In this document: positions 51,943 to 60,238 of the stretch, piece after piece
How positions within the stretch are numbered: position 1 is the stretch's first letter
Layout of the letters: each line of letters begins with the position of its first letter
Source of the DNA: Microvirga pakistanensis
GTDB lineage: Bacteria > Pseudomonadota > Alphaproteobacteria > Rhizobiales > Beijerinckiaceae
Assembly: GCF_004458765.1 (NCBI RefSeq)
Contig: NZ_SPJX01000187.1
Coordinates: 310,001 to 374,000 of the forward strand
Length of the DNA: 64,000 bases
Reading direction: 5' to 3'
The notes under the pieces: generated by a model
Database searches by the model: none
What the model was told of the DNA's origin: nothing
What the model saw: only the letters and a program-made list of their open reading frames with translations
Program-made: the position numbers and the translations under genes

Positions 51943-53259
51943 ATGCACGAAAGTGCCGCGGTAGAGAAAAAGCACATGGCGCAGGCGACAGAGATCAAAG
52001 GAACCATCGCGATCCTCGGCGCGGCAGCGGCCGGCGTCGTCGCGGTTCTTGTCGGTGCCCTCTACTGGGCATGGCCCAGCACACCTGACCTCCCGGGTTC
52101 CGCCGCGACGCCCCAGGCGGCTGTGCAGCAGCCCGCCCCGCAGCAGCAGCCGGCGGCCGAAGCGCCGCCCGCCAGGGCCGCGGAGCCGAAAGCCCCGGAT
52201 ACGAAGGCTGCCGAGGCTCCCCTGGTTCCGTCCTTCGACCTCGTGCGCGTGGAGCCCAACGGCGAAAGCGTCATCGCAGGCCGTGCCGCCGCGGGTGCGA
52301 CCATCGAGCTTCTGCGAGGGGATCAGGTTCATGCCCGCGGCGTGGCCGATGCCTCGGGCCTGTTCGCCATCGTGCCTCCGGCCCTGCCGCCGGGCTCCCA
52401 CCAGATCGTGCTGCAATCCATCGCGCCCGACGGCGTGCGCCAACGCTCGACCCAGAGCGTCACCGTGGTGATCGATATCGCCCAGAAGCGGCCGCTCGTC
52501 ACCCTGACCACGCCGGATCAGCCGACCGTCGTCCTCTCCAATCCCGAGCCGCCGGAGCCGCAGGTCGCCCAGGCTGCGCCCGGGAAGCCCGAGGAGCCGG
52601 CAAAGGTCGCGGAGCCCGCTCAACCTGCTCAGCCGTCCCAGCCGCCCGCCGCTCCCGAGCCTGCGGCCCAGCCTGCGTCTCGGCCTGAGATCAAGATCGT
52701 GAGCGTCGAGGCCGAGGACGGAAAGCTCTTCGTATCCGGCCTCTCGGCGCCCGGCGCGACGGTCCGTCTCTATCTCAACGAAGCCCTGATCGCTCCCGGC
52801 GGAGCCGGCACCGACGGAAAGGTCTCGTTCTCGATCGGTTCGGGCGTCCGTCCGGGCGATTACCGCATCCGCCTCGACGATGTCGACCCGGTCTCCGGAC
52901 AGGTGAAGTCCCGCGCCGAGGTCAGCTTCAACGTGCCCGTCCAGGTCGCCTCCGCTCGGCCGGAGGCGCCGGCCGCGCCAGCGCCGGCTGCGCCTCCTAC
53001 CGCCGGGACCCAGCCGAGCGCGAGAGCCGGCATCGATGCTCAGGTTGCTGCGGCCGGAACGGTCGTGATCCCCAACATCAACACGGCGATCGTCTCCCGA
53101 GGCGACAATCTCTGGCGGATCAGCCAGCGCATCTACGGCCAAGGCTATCGCTATACCGTCATCTATGGGGCGAACCAGGATCAGATCCGCAATCCGGATC
53201 TGATCTATCCGGGGCAGGTTTTCGTGCTCCCCACCCACGACGAGCAGAAAACCAATTAG
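51943..53259 (+). CDS. LysM-domain membrane-anchored protein
   Basis: A 438-residue protein with one N-terminal transmembrane helix (about residues 20-44), a long Pro/Ala/Gln-rich stretch, two Ig-like or bacterial Big-like segments around residues 90-160 and 240-320 (each with a VxGRA/ xSGLSAPGATV pattern), a second Pro/Ala-rich spacer and a C-terminal LysM domain (NTAIVSRGDNLWRIS...VIYGANQDQIRNPDLIYPGQVFVLP) that binds peptidoglycan. ATG 51976 (MAQATEIKG) with GAGAAAAAG upstream is an alternative start. Probably a periplasmic scaffold at the cell wall. Confidence 0.82.
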   Translation: MHESAAVEKKHMAQATEIKGTIAILGAAAAGVVAVLVGALYWAWPSTPDLPGSAATPQAAVQQPAPQQQPAAEAPPARAAEPKAPDTKAAEAPLVPSFDLVRVEPNGESVIAGRAAAGATIELLRGDQVHARGVADASGLFAIVPPALPPGSHQIVLQSIAPDGVRQRSTQSVTVVIDIAQKRPLVTLTTPDQPTVVLSNPEPPEPQVAQAAPGKPEEPAKVAEPAQPAQPSQPPAAPEPAAQPASRPEIKIVSVEAEDGKLFVSGLSAPGATVRLYLNEALIAPGGAGTDGKVSFSIGSGVRPGDYRIRLDDVDPVSGQVKSRAEVSFNVPVQVASARPEAPAAPAPAAPPTAGTQPSARAGIDAQVAAAGTVVIPNINTAIVSRGDNLWRISQRIYGQGYRYTVIYGANQDQIRNPDLIYPGQVFVLPTHDEQKTN

Positions 53260-53348
53260 CCTGAACGGGGCTGCGGACTCGGGTGGGGTGAATTCCCGGC
53301 TCCGATCTCTTATATCGGGATCCGACAGTTCATTCGGATTCTCTGGTC

Positions 53349-55286
53349 ATGCCTCCCACCACCTCGGTTCCCCCGACGAGCGCCGCCGTGCGCCAGCCCA
53401 ATGGCTTGGTCGCAACCTGGACGAAGCTCTGGCCCTATCTCTGGCCGCAGGGGCGTCCCGATCTTCAGCGCCGGGTCTTCCTGGCCTTCGGCCTGCTCCT
53501 CGTCGCCAAGGGCGTCACCATGGTGACGCCGTTCGCCTTCAAATGGGCGACGGACGCCCTCGTTGCCGTCACGAGCAGCGGGAACCAGGCGACTGAGGCG
53601 GCGGCCTCCGCCGGCTCCTGGCTGTGGAAGTCGCCGATCCTGCTCACGATCATCTACGGCATCACCCGCATCCTCATGGCGGTGCTGACCCAGGTTCGCG
53701 ACGGCCTCTTCGCCAAGGTGGCCATGCATGCGGTGCGCAACCTGGCGCTCCAGGCCTTCGAGCACATGCACCGCCTGTCCCTGCGCTTCCATCTCGAGCG
53801 CAAGACCGGCGGCCTGACCCGCGTGCTGGAGCGTGGCCGCGAGGGCATCGAGGAGCTCTCGCGCCTCGTCGTGCTCACGCTCGTCCCCACCATTTTCGAA
53901 TTCGTGCTCGTGCTGGGCCTTCTCGCTTGGGAGTTCGACTGGGTCTATTCGTTCGTCGTCTTCGTGATGGTCGTCATCTATCTCGCCTATACCTACAAGG
54001 CGACCCAGTGGCGGATCGCAATCCGCAAGCAGATGAACGACTCCGACACGGACGCCAACACCAAGGCGGTTGATTCCCTGCTGAACTACGAGACGGTGAA
54101 GTATTTCGGTGCGGAGCAGCGGGAAACTGCGCGCTACGACCGCTCCATGGAGCGTTACGAGAAGGCCTCGACGCAAACCTACACGTCGCTGGCCGTGCTC
54201 AATGCCGGCCAGGCGGTGATCTTTTCCATCGGCATGGCCATCGTGATGGTGCTCGCCGCCCGGGACATCATGGCGGGACGGGTGTCGGTGGGCAGCTTCG
54301 TGCTGGTCAACGCCATGCTGGTTCAGCTCTACATCCCGCTGAACTTCATGGGCATGCTCTATCGCGAGATCAAGCAGGCGCTGATCGACATCGAGGACAT
54401 GTTCGGCATCATCGAGCGCAACCCGGAGATCCAGGACAAGCCGGGCGCGAAGCCGCTCGAGGTGAGCCAGGCGGTCGTGCGCTTCGAGGACGTGCATTTC
54501 TCCTACATCCCGGAGCGTCCCATCCTGAAGGGCGTGACCTTCGAGGTGCCGGCGGGCCACACCGTCGCCATTGTCGGCCCCTCGGGGGCGGGCAAATCCA
54601 CCATCTCGCGTCTGCTGTTCCGGTTCTACGAGCCCACAAGCGGTCGCATCCTCATCGACGGGCAGAATATCGCCGACGTCCAGCAGGCGAGCTTGCGCAA
54701 AGTCATCGGCATGGTCCCGCAGGACACCGTGCTGTTCAACGACACCATCGGCTACAACATCCAGTACGGCCGCTGGGACGCTACCCCGGAGGAGGTGAGG
54801 GAGGCCGCGCGCCTGGCCCAGATCGACCGCTTCATCGGCCTCCTGCCGGAGGGCTACGACACCCCCGTGGGCGAGCGCGGCCTGAAGCTCTCGGGCGGCG
54901 AGAAGCAGCGCGTGGCGATCGCCCGCACGATCCTCAAAAGCCCGCCGATCCTCGTGCTCGACGAGGCGACCTCGGCGCTGGACACCTTCACGGAGAAGGA
55001 GATTCAGGACGCCCTCGACCGGGTCAGCCGGGGCCGCACCACCCTGGTGATCGCCCATCGGCTATCCACCGTGATCGGAGCCGACGAGATCATCGTCCTC
55101 GATCACGGGCGCATCGTGGAGCGGGGCGATCACCCGAGCCTTCTGGCACTCGGCGGGGTCTACGCCTCCATGTGGAACCGCCAGCGTGAGGCCGACCGGG
55201 CCCGCGAGACCCTGAAGCGCGCGGAGGAGGAAGACCGGTCGGAAGACCGGCCCGAGGATCGGGCGGAGGCTCCTGCGGCAGGTTGA
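53349..55286 (+). CDS. Atm1/ABCB7-type ABC exporter (heavy metal or glutathione-conjugate transporter)
   Basis: A 645-residue half transporter with an N-terminal six-helix ABC membrane domain and C-terminal ATPase: Walker A GPSGAGKST, Q-loop VPQDTVLFND, signature LSGGEKQRVAIARTIL, Walker B ILVLDEATSALD, and H-loop IAHRLSTV. The membrane domain resembles Atm1/HMT-type exporters of alphaproteobacteria that export glutathione-linked metals or sulfur species. The C-terminal tail is rich in Glu, Asp and Arg (DRSEDRPEDRAEAPAAG). Confidence 0.88.
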   Translation: MPPTTSVPPTSAAVRQPNGLVATWTKLWPYLWPQGRPDLQRRVFLAFGLLLVAKGVTMVTPFAFKWATDALVAVTSSGNQATEAAASAGSWLWKSPILLTIIYGITRILMAVLTQVRDGLFAKVAMHAVRNLALQAFEHMHRLSLRFHLERKTGGLTRVLERGREGIEELSRLVVLTLVPTIFEFVLVLGLLAWEFDWVYSFVVFVMVVIYLAYTYKATQWRIAIRKQMNDSDTDANTKAVDSLLNYETVKYFGAEQRETARYDRSMERYEKASTQTYTSLAVLNAGQAVIFSIGMAIVMVLAARDIMAGRVSVGSFVLVNAMLVQLYIPLNFMGMLYREIKQALIDIEDMFGIIERNPEIQDKPGAKPLEVSQAVVRFEDVHFSYIPERPILKGVTFEVPAGHTVAIVGPSGAGKSTISRLLFRFYEPTSGRILIDGQNIADVQQASLRKVIGMVPQDTVLFNDTIGYNIQYGRWDATPEEVREAARLAQIDRFIGLLPEGYDTPVGERGLKLSGGEKQRVAIARTILKSPPILVLDEATSALDTFTEKEIQDALDRVSRGRTTLVIAHRLSTVIGADEIIVLDHGRIVERGDHPSLLALGGVYASMWNRQREADRARETLKRAEEEDRSEDRPEDRAEAPAAG

Positions 55287-55376
55287 CGGGAGCCTCGGCG
55301 CCTGCCATCCCCTCGCAAACTCAAGAGCTTGACCAAGTCTCTCCGAAACCTGATCAAGCTCTTGTTCCCCTATTGC

Positions 55377-55430
55377 CGCATGATCCGGGCGAACAATCGG
55401 CATCCAATTGTTCTGATCATGCTCTAGCAA
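55377..55430. repeat. Intergenic palindrome with GATCATGC arms
   Basis: GCATGATCc...GAACAATcgg...ATTGTTC...GATCATGC, nested inverted repeats between the Atm1-type gene and psd, ending 12 bases before the psd ATG. Similar AGCATGATC palindromes are common intergenic repeats in this order. Confidence 0.55.
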
Positions 55431-55442
55431 GGCTTCAAGAGA

Positions 55443-56144
55443 ATGACCGATATCCTGGAATCGATGCGCCGCATCTTCGTCCCGATCCACAAGGAGGGGT
55501 ATCCCTTCATTCTGATCGCGCTGTTCGCGACCATCGTTCTGGCGTGGCTCTGGTCGCCGCTGGGCTGGATCGGCACCATCCTGACGGTGTGGGTCTGCTA
55601 CTTCTTCCGCGACCCGCCGCGCGTGACCCCGATGCGCGAAGGTCTCGTCATCTCCCCGGCGGATGGGCGCGTGAACCTGATCACCACGGCGGTGCCCCCG
55701 GCGGAGCTCAGCCTGCCGCCCGAGCCGATGACCCGCATCTCGGTCTTCATGAACGTGTTCGATTGCCACGTGAACCGCTCGCCGGTGACGGGCCGGATCG
55801 AGCAAATCCTTTATACGCCAGGTCTTTTCCTCAATGCCGAGATCGACAAGGCGAGCGAGGACAACGAGCGGAACGCCCTCGTCATCGAGACGGCCGGCAC
55901 CCGCATCGGCGTGGTCCAGATCGCGGGCCTCGTGGCGCGCCGGATCGTCTCCTTCGTGAAGGTGGGCGACAGCCTGAGCACGGGCGAGCGCTTCGGCCTC
56001 ATCCGCTTCGGATCGCGCCTGGACATCTATGTGCCCATGAGTGCCCAGGTTCTCGTGGGGCTCGGCCAGACGGCGGTCGCCGGCGAGACGGTTCTGGCGG
56101 ATCTGACCGCCAACGAACCTGCCCGCCAATACCGGATCGGCTGA
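55443..56144 (+). CDS. psd: Phosphatidylserine decarboxylase proenzyme
   Basis: Membrane enzyme making phosphatidylethanolamine from phosphatidylserine. The 233-residue protein is the short PSD type, processed at Gly-Ser in RFGSRLDIY near residue 190 to yield the pyruvoyl cofactor. An N-terminal hydrophobic segment (about residues 20-50) anchors it. It is followed by pssA, encoding the enzyme that makes its substrate; this is the usual alphaproteobacterial pair. Confidence 0.94.
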   Translation: MTDILESMRRIFVPIHKEGYPFILIALFATIVLAWLWSPLGWIGTILTVWVCYFFRDPPRVTPMREGLVISPADGRVNLITTAVPPAELSLPPEPMTRISVFMNVFDCHVNRSPVTGRIEQILYTPGLFLNAEIDKASEDNERNALVIETAGTRIGVVQIAGLVARRIVSFVKVGDSLSTGERFGLIRFGSRLDIYVPMSAQVLVGLGQTAVAGETVLADLTANEPARQYRIG

Positions 56145-56370
56145 CCTCCGGCTGGTCTTCGGCCCGCCTGGGGAGAGCAGGTTGTCCCCTCCCGGGCCCC
56201 CTCGGACGGAACTGTCCACAGCCGTTTGCGCTTCTCTCCTGTTCTTCCCACGGCTCAGCTTGGCTTTTCGGTCGGGCTGGCCCCTCGCTTCCGAGGCTTT
56301 GGGGAGCCTCGAGCCCGGAGAGCCCCGCCAGCGACCCGTAGGGCCACGGTAGTGACCTGAAGGGCGCGTC

Positions 56371-56406
56371 AGCGAAATCCGGGTCCACTTTTCCGCGCGA
56401 TGCGTT
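56371..56406. repeat. Partial AGCATCG-family element before pssA
   Basis: A half element CGAAATCCGGGTCCACTTTTCC then GCGCGATGCG lies just upstream of pssA. It shares the TCCACTTTT block and the GATGC arm with the full copies near rpiA and cimA, but the left arm is lost. Confidence 0.45.
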
Positions 56407-56417
56407 AGGTTCATGCC

Positions 56418-57272
56418 ATGAGTGACCTTTTTCCCCCTTTCGCCCCGGATCCGAACGAACCGCGCAAGCGGCTTTTCAAGCCTGTTCCATTCCGGGTCAT
56501 CGTTCCCAACATCATCACGCTGATCGCCCTGTGCCTCGGGCTCACCGCGATCAGGCTGGCCTTCGAGGGGCGCTATGAACCGGCGGTCGTCGCCATCGTG
56601 GTGGCGGCCCTGCTGGATGGGGTCGACGGACGGGTGGCGCGGCTCTTGAAGGGCACGTCACGCTTCGGCGCGGAGCTCGATTCCCTGGCGGATTTCGTCA
56701 ATTTCGGCGTGACGCCCGCCCTCATTCTCTACAGCTTCCTGTTGAACGAGCTGAAGGCGATCGGGTGGATCGCCGTGCTGGTCTTCGCCATCGCGATGGT
56801 GCTGCGTCTGGCGCGCTTCAACGTGATGCTCGACGATCCGCACCGGCCCGAATGGAAGAAGAACTTCTTCACCGGCATGCCCGCTCCCGCCGGCGCACTC
56901 ACCTCGATGCTGCCCCTCTATCTGTCGTTTCTGGGCTTCCCGGTTGGCCCTGCCGTCGCTCCCATCGTGCTCGTCTACCTGCTGGGGCTGGCTTTCCTGA
57001 TGGTCTCCACGATCCCGGTCTATTCGGGCAAGACGATCGGCCTGAAGGTCCCGCGCCATTGGGTGCTGCCGATCTTCGTGCTGTCGGTGGCGGTTTTCGG
57101 GCTTCTGGTGAACTTTCCCTGGGAGATGCTGACCGGCATCACGGTTCTGTTCCTCGGCTCCATCCCGCTCAGCGTCATGCGATACCGGCAGCTCGAGCGG
57201 GCGGATACGCCCATGACCGCGTCCGCCCCCCAGCCCATGGCGCCGGGTGGGGAACCGCCGCCCGACGCTTGA
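56418..57272 (+). CDS. pssA: CDP-diacylglycerol-serine O-phosphatidyltransferase
   Basis: Membrane enzyme forming phosphatidylserine from CDP-diacylglycerol and serine. 284 residues, with the CDP-alcohol phosphotransferase motif LDGVDGRVARLL...FGAELDSLADFVNFG (D-G-x2-A-R-x8-G-x3-D-x3-D) near residues 78-100 and about eight hydrophobic helices. Works in sequence with psd upstream; the two are separated by 273 bases including repeat remnants. Confidence 0.94.
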   Translation: MSDLFPPFAPDPNEPRKRLFKPVPFRVIVPNIITLIALCLGLTAIRLAFEGRYEPAVVAIVVAALLDGVDGRVARLLKGTSRFGAELDSLADFVNFGVTPALILYSFLLNELKAIGWIAVLVFAIAMVLRLARFNVMLDDPHRPEWKKNFFTGMPAPAGALTSMLPLYLSFLGFPVGPAVAPIVLVYLLGLAFLMVSTIPVYSGKTIGLKVPRHWVLPIFVLSVAVFGLLVNFPWEMLTGITVLFLGSIPLSVMRYRQLERADTPMTASAPQPMAPGGEPPPDA

Positions 57273-57373
57273 TTCAACCGTTGCCGGTGCCATCTTTCGA
57301 CCGGGCGTAGCCTTAATCCCGAGAACCCAAAACATTGTATGGGCTCCTTGAGCCCTGGAGCGTGGAGATCAAA

Positions 57374-58024
57374 GTGGCGTCTTCTTCCGAGGTGTCGAAT
57401 CCCAGCCGGCGTCCGAAGCTCGTTCTGGCGTCCGCCTCGCCCCGCAGGCTCGCCCTGCTGCAGCAGGGCGGGATCGAGCCCGATGCCCTTCTGCCGGCCG
57501 ACGTGGACGAGACGCCCCTGAAGAATGAAGGACCCAAGGACCTCGCCAAGCGCCTAGCCCGCTCCAAGGCGGAGGTGGCCCGCAAGACCGCGCGCAACCG
57601 CGAGGACCTGAAGGACGCGTATATTCTCTCCGCCGATACGGTCGTGGTCGCAAGCGGGCGGATTCTGCCCAAGGCCGAGGTGGAAGAGGAGGCGGCCGGC
57701 TGCCTGCGCCTGCTGTCGGGCCGGGCGCACCGGGTCTACACCTCCGTGTGCCTCATCACGCCCAAGGATTCGATCCGCGAACGCCTCGTGGAAACCCGCG
57801 TGCGCTTCAAGCGTCTGTCCCGCGAGGAGTTCGAGCGCTATCTCGCGTCCCGCGAGTGGCACGGCAAGGCGGGCGGCTATGCCATTCAGGGGCTGGCCGG
57901 CACCTTCGTGGTGAAGCTGGTTGGCTCCTACACGAACGTGGTTGGCCTGCCCCTCTACGAAGCCGTGGCGCTGCTCGACGGCGAGGGGTTCCCCGTGCGC
58001 TCCACGTGGCTCAACGCTGCCTGA
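57374..58024 (+). CDS. maf: Maf-like nucleoside triphosphate pyrophosphatase
   Basis: Septum-formation inhibitor homologue that hydrolyses non-canonical or modified nucleotides such as dTTP/UTP or m7GTP. The N-terminal [16 protein letters not shown] motif and the central [16 protein letters not shown] and [10 protein letters not shown] segments are typical; catalytic residues include the Asp in SADTVV. I chose GTG 57374, with GGAG 6 bases upstream, because it gives a normal length (216 residues). Followed closely by yacG. Confidence 0.88.
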   Translation: MASSSEVSNPSRRPKLVLASASPRRLALLQQGGIEPDALLPADVDETPLKNEGPKDLAKRLARSKAEVARKTARNREDLKDAYILSADTVVVASGRILPKAEVEEEAAGCLRLLSGRAHRVYTSVCLITPKDSIRERLVETRVRFKRLSREEFERYLASREWHGKAGGYAIQGLAGTFVVKLVGSYTNVVGLPLYEAVALLDGEGFPVRSTWLNAA

Positions 58025-58043
58025 TTCCGAAAAGGAGCGAGGC

Positions 58044-58247
58044 ATGGACCCCGCCAACGAGAACAAGCCTCTGGCATCCGCCGGCAAATGCCCGATCTGC
58101 GGCAAGCCTGGAACGATGGAATACAAGCCCTTCTGCTCCAAACGTTGCGCGGATGTGGACCTGAACCGCTGGCTCTCAGGCACCTATGCCATTCCAGCGG
58201 TCGATGATCCCGAGGACCGAGACGACGCCACGGAAGAGAGCCAATAA
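58044..58247 (+). CDS. yacG: DNA gyrase inhibitor YacG
   Basis: A 67-residue zinc protein that binds GyrB and inhibits gyrase. The zinc motif is CPICGKP...FCSKRCADVDLNRWL (C-x2-C-x...-C-x3-C). AAGGAG lies 8 bases before the ATG. It begins 19 bases after maf, so the two are probably one transcript. Confidence 0.93.
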   Translation: MDPANENKPLASAGKCPICGKPGTMEYKPFCSKRCADVDLNRWLSGTYAIPAVDDPEDRDDATEESQ

Positions 58248-58344
58248 TTTTCTTTCGAATTTTCGCTTTCGGCGGCTGGACAGGCGGCAGAGGTCTGACT
58301 ATACAACCGCTCACGACGCGCACGGCACTGGCCGCGCTTCGAAT

Positions 58345-58420
58345 GCCCAGGTAGCTCAGTTGGTAGAGCATGCGACTGAAAATCGCAGTGTCGGTGGTTC
58401 GATTCCGCCCCTGGGCACCA
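58345..58420 (+). tRNA. tRNA-Phe (anticodon GAA), island attachment site
   Basis: A 76-base cloverleaf: acceptor GCCCAGG/CCTGGGC, anticodon stem TGCGA/TCGCA with loop CTGAAAA (anticodon GAA), T-loop GTTCGATTC and encoded CCA. A tyrosine integrase gene follows on the opposite strand only 57 bases downstream, so the tRNA 3' end is the likely attB/attL site. I found no second copy of its 3' end in the window. Confidence 0.96.
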
Positions 58421-58477
58421 CTCCTCTAAAAAGTCCCTAAAAACATTGAGTTTCTCGCGAAATTCTCGCCACCGGGA

Positions 58478-59503
58478 TCACTTCGCGAGCAAATGTGGGG
58501 GTCTTTTGTTCTCGCTTTCGCCCAGGTCGATCAGGTGCATCGCGTCGCCCGCGAGGCGTTTCTGACGCGCCTTCCTTGTGTAGTGCGATGCCTGCTTCGA
58601 AATCTTCCAGCCGAAGATCGCCATCAGCTCGAACTCGCTCGCGCCGTTTTCTGCCGCCAGGGTCGCGCCGGCCTTTCGAAGGCCGTGCGCTGAGCCGTGA
58701 TGCAGCTCAGCCCCCCGGTAGCGCTTCTTGAACCAGTTGCCGAACCCGGTCACGAGGAACGTCAAGTTCTCCTTGGCTGATGGCGTGTCCTCGATCGTCT
58801 TCCACAACGCCCGCAGAACCGGGAGCTCGAGCGTGACCGGATTGCGGTTCTTGTTCTGGGGATAGCGCAGCCAACGCTCGATGGATCCATTTGGATGTCT
58901 AATCTCAGAGATGTGCTGCCGACCGAAAGCGGGAATGTCCGCGCGCCGGCCGCCTATGAACATCAGCAGCGCCAGGGCGAGCCAAGCCTTCGAACCTACG
59001 GGGTGTTTCTCCCTGAACTTCAGGACTTCCTCGGCCGTCCATGTATGGTGCCCCTCGGAGGCCGACCTGAAATAGGGGACATCCCGAGCTGGATTCGTCT
59101 TCACATGGTCAGCCTCGATCCCATAGACGAACACCTGCCGGATTGCCTTCACGCGGCCGTTCGCAGCCTCCGGAGTGTCAACCTTCCGGTCGCGCAGCGC
59201 TCGCACCGCCTGAGGCGAGAACTTCGACGGCGGGCAGTTGGCGAAAGTCGCCTCGGCACCAGGCTTCACCGACTCGTCGTAGGTGGCTTCGAGAATCTGG
59301 CGCCGCACATGCCGGGTCCGATCGCCCAGGCGCTTGAACTCGGCTGAAAGGAAGTACTGCTCGCAGAGCCAGCGCCAGGTGCCCTTGACGCTCGGCTGCC
59401 ACTTCCCGGGCTCGGCCGGGGTGGCGGGTTCGGGGGCGCCGTTCAGTGCCCACTCATAGGCGCCCATGAAATCGGGTGTCCACAGGATGCCATGCAGGCG
59501 CAC
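58478..59503 (-). CDS. Tyrosine recombinase/integrase, probably 5'-truncated
   Basis: A site-specific recombinase beside tRNA-Phe. The catalytic Arg is in GGRRADIP, the HxxR box is AHGLRKAGA, and the tyrosine is in QASHYTRKA near the C-terminus. 341 residues if it starts at GTG 59503. The frame stays open upstream and reads GNIGIYFRRRKGDPK, the usual start of this integrase family, before meeting a stop near 59600 with no ATG, GTG or TTG in between. So the normal N-terminus appears lost and GTG 59503 would give a shortened protein. Possibly inactive. Confidence 0.8.
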   Translation of the reverse strand: MRLHGILWTPDFMGAYEWALNGAPEPATPAEPGKWQPSVKGTWRWLCEQYFLSAEFKRLGDRTRHVRRQILEATYDESVKPGAEATFANCPPSKFSPQAVRALRDRKVDTPEAANGRVKAIRQVFVYGIEADHVKTNPARDVPYFRSASEGHHTWTAEEVLKFREKHPVGSKAWLALALLMFIGGRRADIPAFGRQHISEIRHPNGSIERWLRYPQNKNRNPVTLELPVLRALWKTIEDTPSAKENLTFLVTGFGNWFKKRYRGAELHHGSAHGLRKAGATLAAENGASEFELMAIFGWKISKQASHYTRKARQKRLAGDAMHLIDLGESENKRPPHLLAK

Positions 59504-59673
59504 TTTTGGATCGCCCTTCCGCCTGCGGAAGTAGATCCCGATATTTCCAGATGCAGAGGTACGCCAAGGGCATGCTCGGCGCGGAAGACCGCTGCATCAC
59601 CTACTTTCCAATCCTGCGCAAGAACAAGGGAAGACCAGAGAAGCATGAACGACAAGAACAACGCTCGGACCAT
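59443..59673 (-). CDS. Short open frame with signal peptide overlapping the integrase 5' end
   Basis: A 76-residue frame that starts MVRALFLSFMLLWSSLVLAQ, a textbook signal peptide, and continues for about 35 residues before running into DNA that reads as integrase in another frame. Its C-terminal half looks like out-of-frame integrase. It may be the 5' stub of an exported-protein gene joined to integrase sequence around 59550-59570. Confidence 0.3.
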   Translation of the reverse strand: MVRALFLSFMLLWSSLVLAQDWKVGDAAVFRAEHALGVPLHLEISGSTSAGGRAIQKCACMASCGHPISWAPMSGH

Positions 59674-60238
59674 GATCAGTCACCCACGTCACTATTTCGT
59701 CGAGCCAAAAAAGTACCAGATTGTATGTCGTGCGCAATCCGAATGTTCAAGGCAAACACTCGACGGGAATATCGTTCAACTTGCATTGAACATATTCTGC
59801 AAGAACTTTCGTGATTATGTGCGACTCCACTTAAGGGCTTAGGTATCTTCGAACCCTCTGAATAGGCCGTCCGTCCGGAGTAGCTCAAAGGCCAGTTTGC
59901 AAGTTCAGCCGTCTAGGCAGAGCCTGAAACGGCTGGGGACATCATCCACAGAGGTCTCGCCATGACCCCCTTGCTTCGATCAAGTGCGAATCTAGCAGGC
60001 ATCCCTCTGGTTGCGGTCAAGCGGCTGTTCGGCAGCTTCTTGGCTATAGGCTGGATGGGCCAACAGATAGACCACGCCCCAACCTTTAGCTGGCACTATG
60101 ACGACTGCGACTAGTCCAATGCGGCTCTCGCATTGCCATTGATAAAGCCGGGGATACTCTTGAACCCTAGCCGGAGGTCGGCAGCGACCCTTCGGTTAGG
60201 GCGTTCCTACTTCCGTCACGAGCGGATCTCACAAACGT
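59504..60238. other. Degraded island DNA with little coding potential
   Basis: About 735 bases between the integrase and the TIR gene. They hold the signal-peptide stub, a short unsupported frame at 59962-60114, and otherwise only short, non-conserved frames. Base composition is visibly less GC-rich than the flanking core. No transposase, RNA gene or clear promoter seen. Confidence 0.5.
59962..60114 (+). CDS. Short open frame of unknown status (50 residues)
   Basis: Reads MTPLLRSSANLAGIPLVAVK, then a hydrophobic stretch and a polar end (SWHYDDCD). GAGG lies 8 bases before the ATG. It could be a small membrane protein or a chance frame in decayed DNA; there is no other support. Confidence 0.2.
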   Translation: MTPLLRSSANLAGIPLVAVKRLFGSFLAIGWMGQQIDHAPTFSWHYDDCD

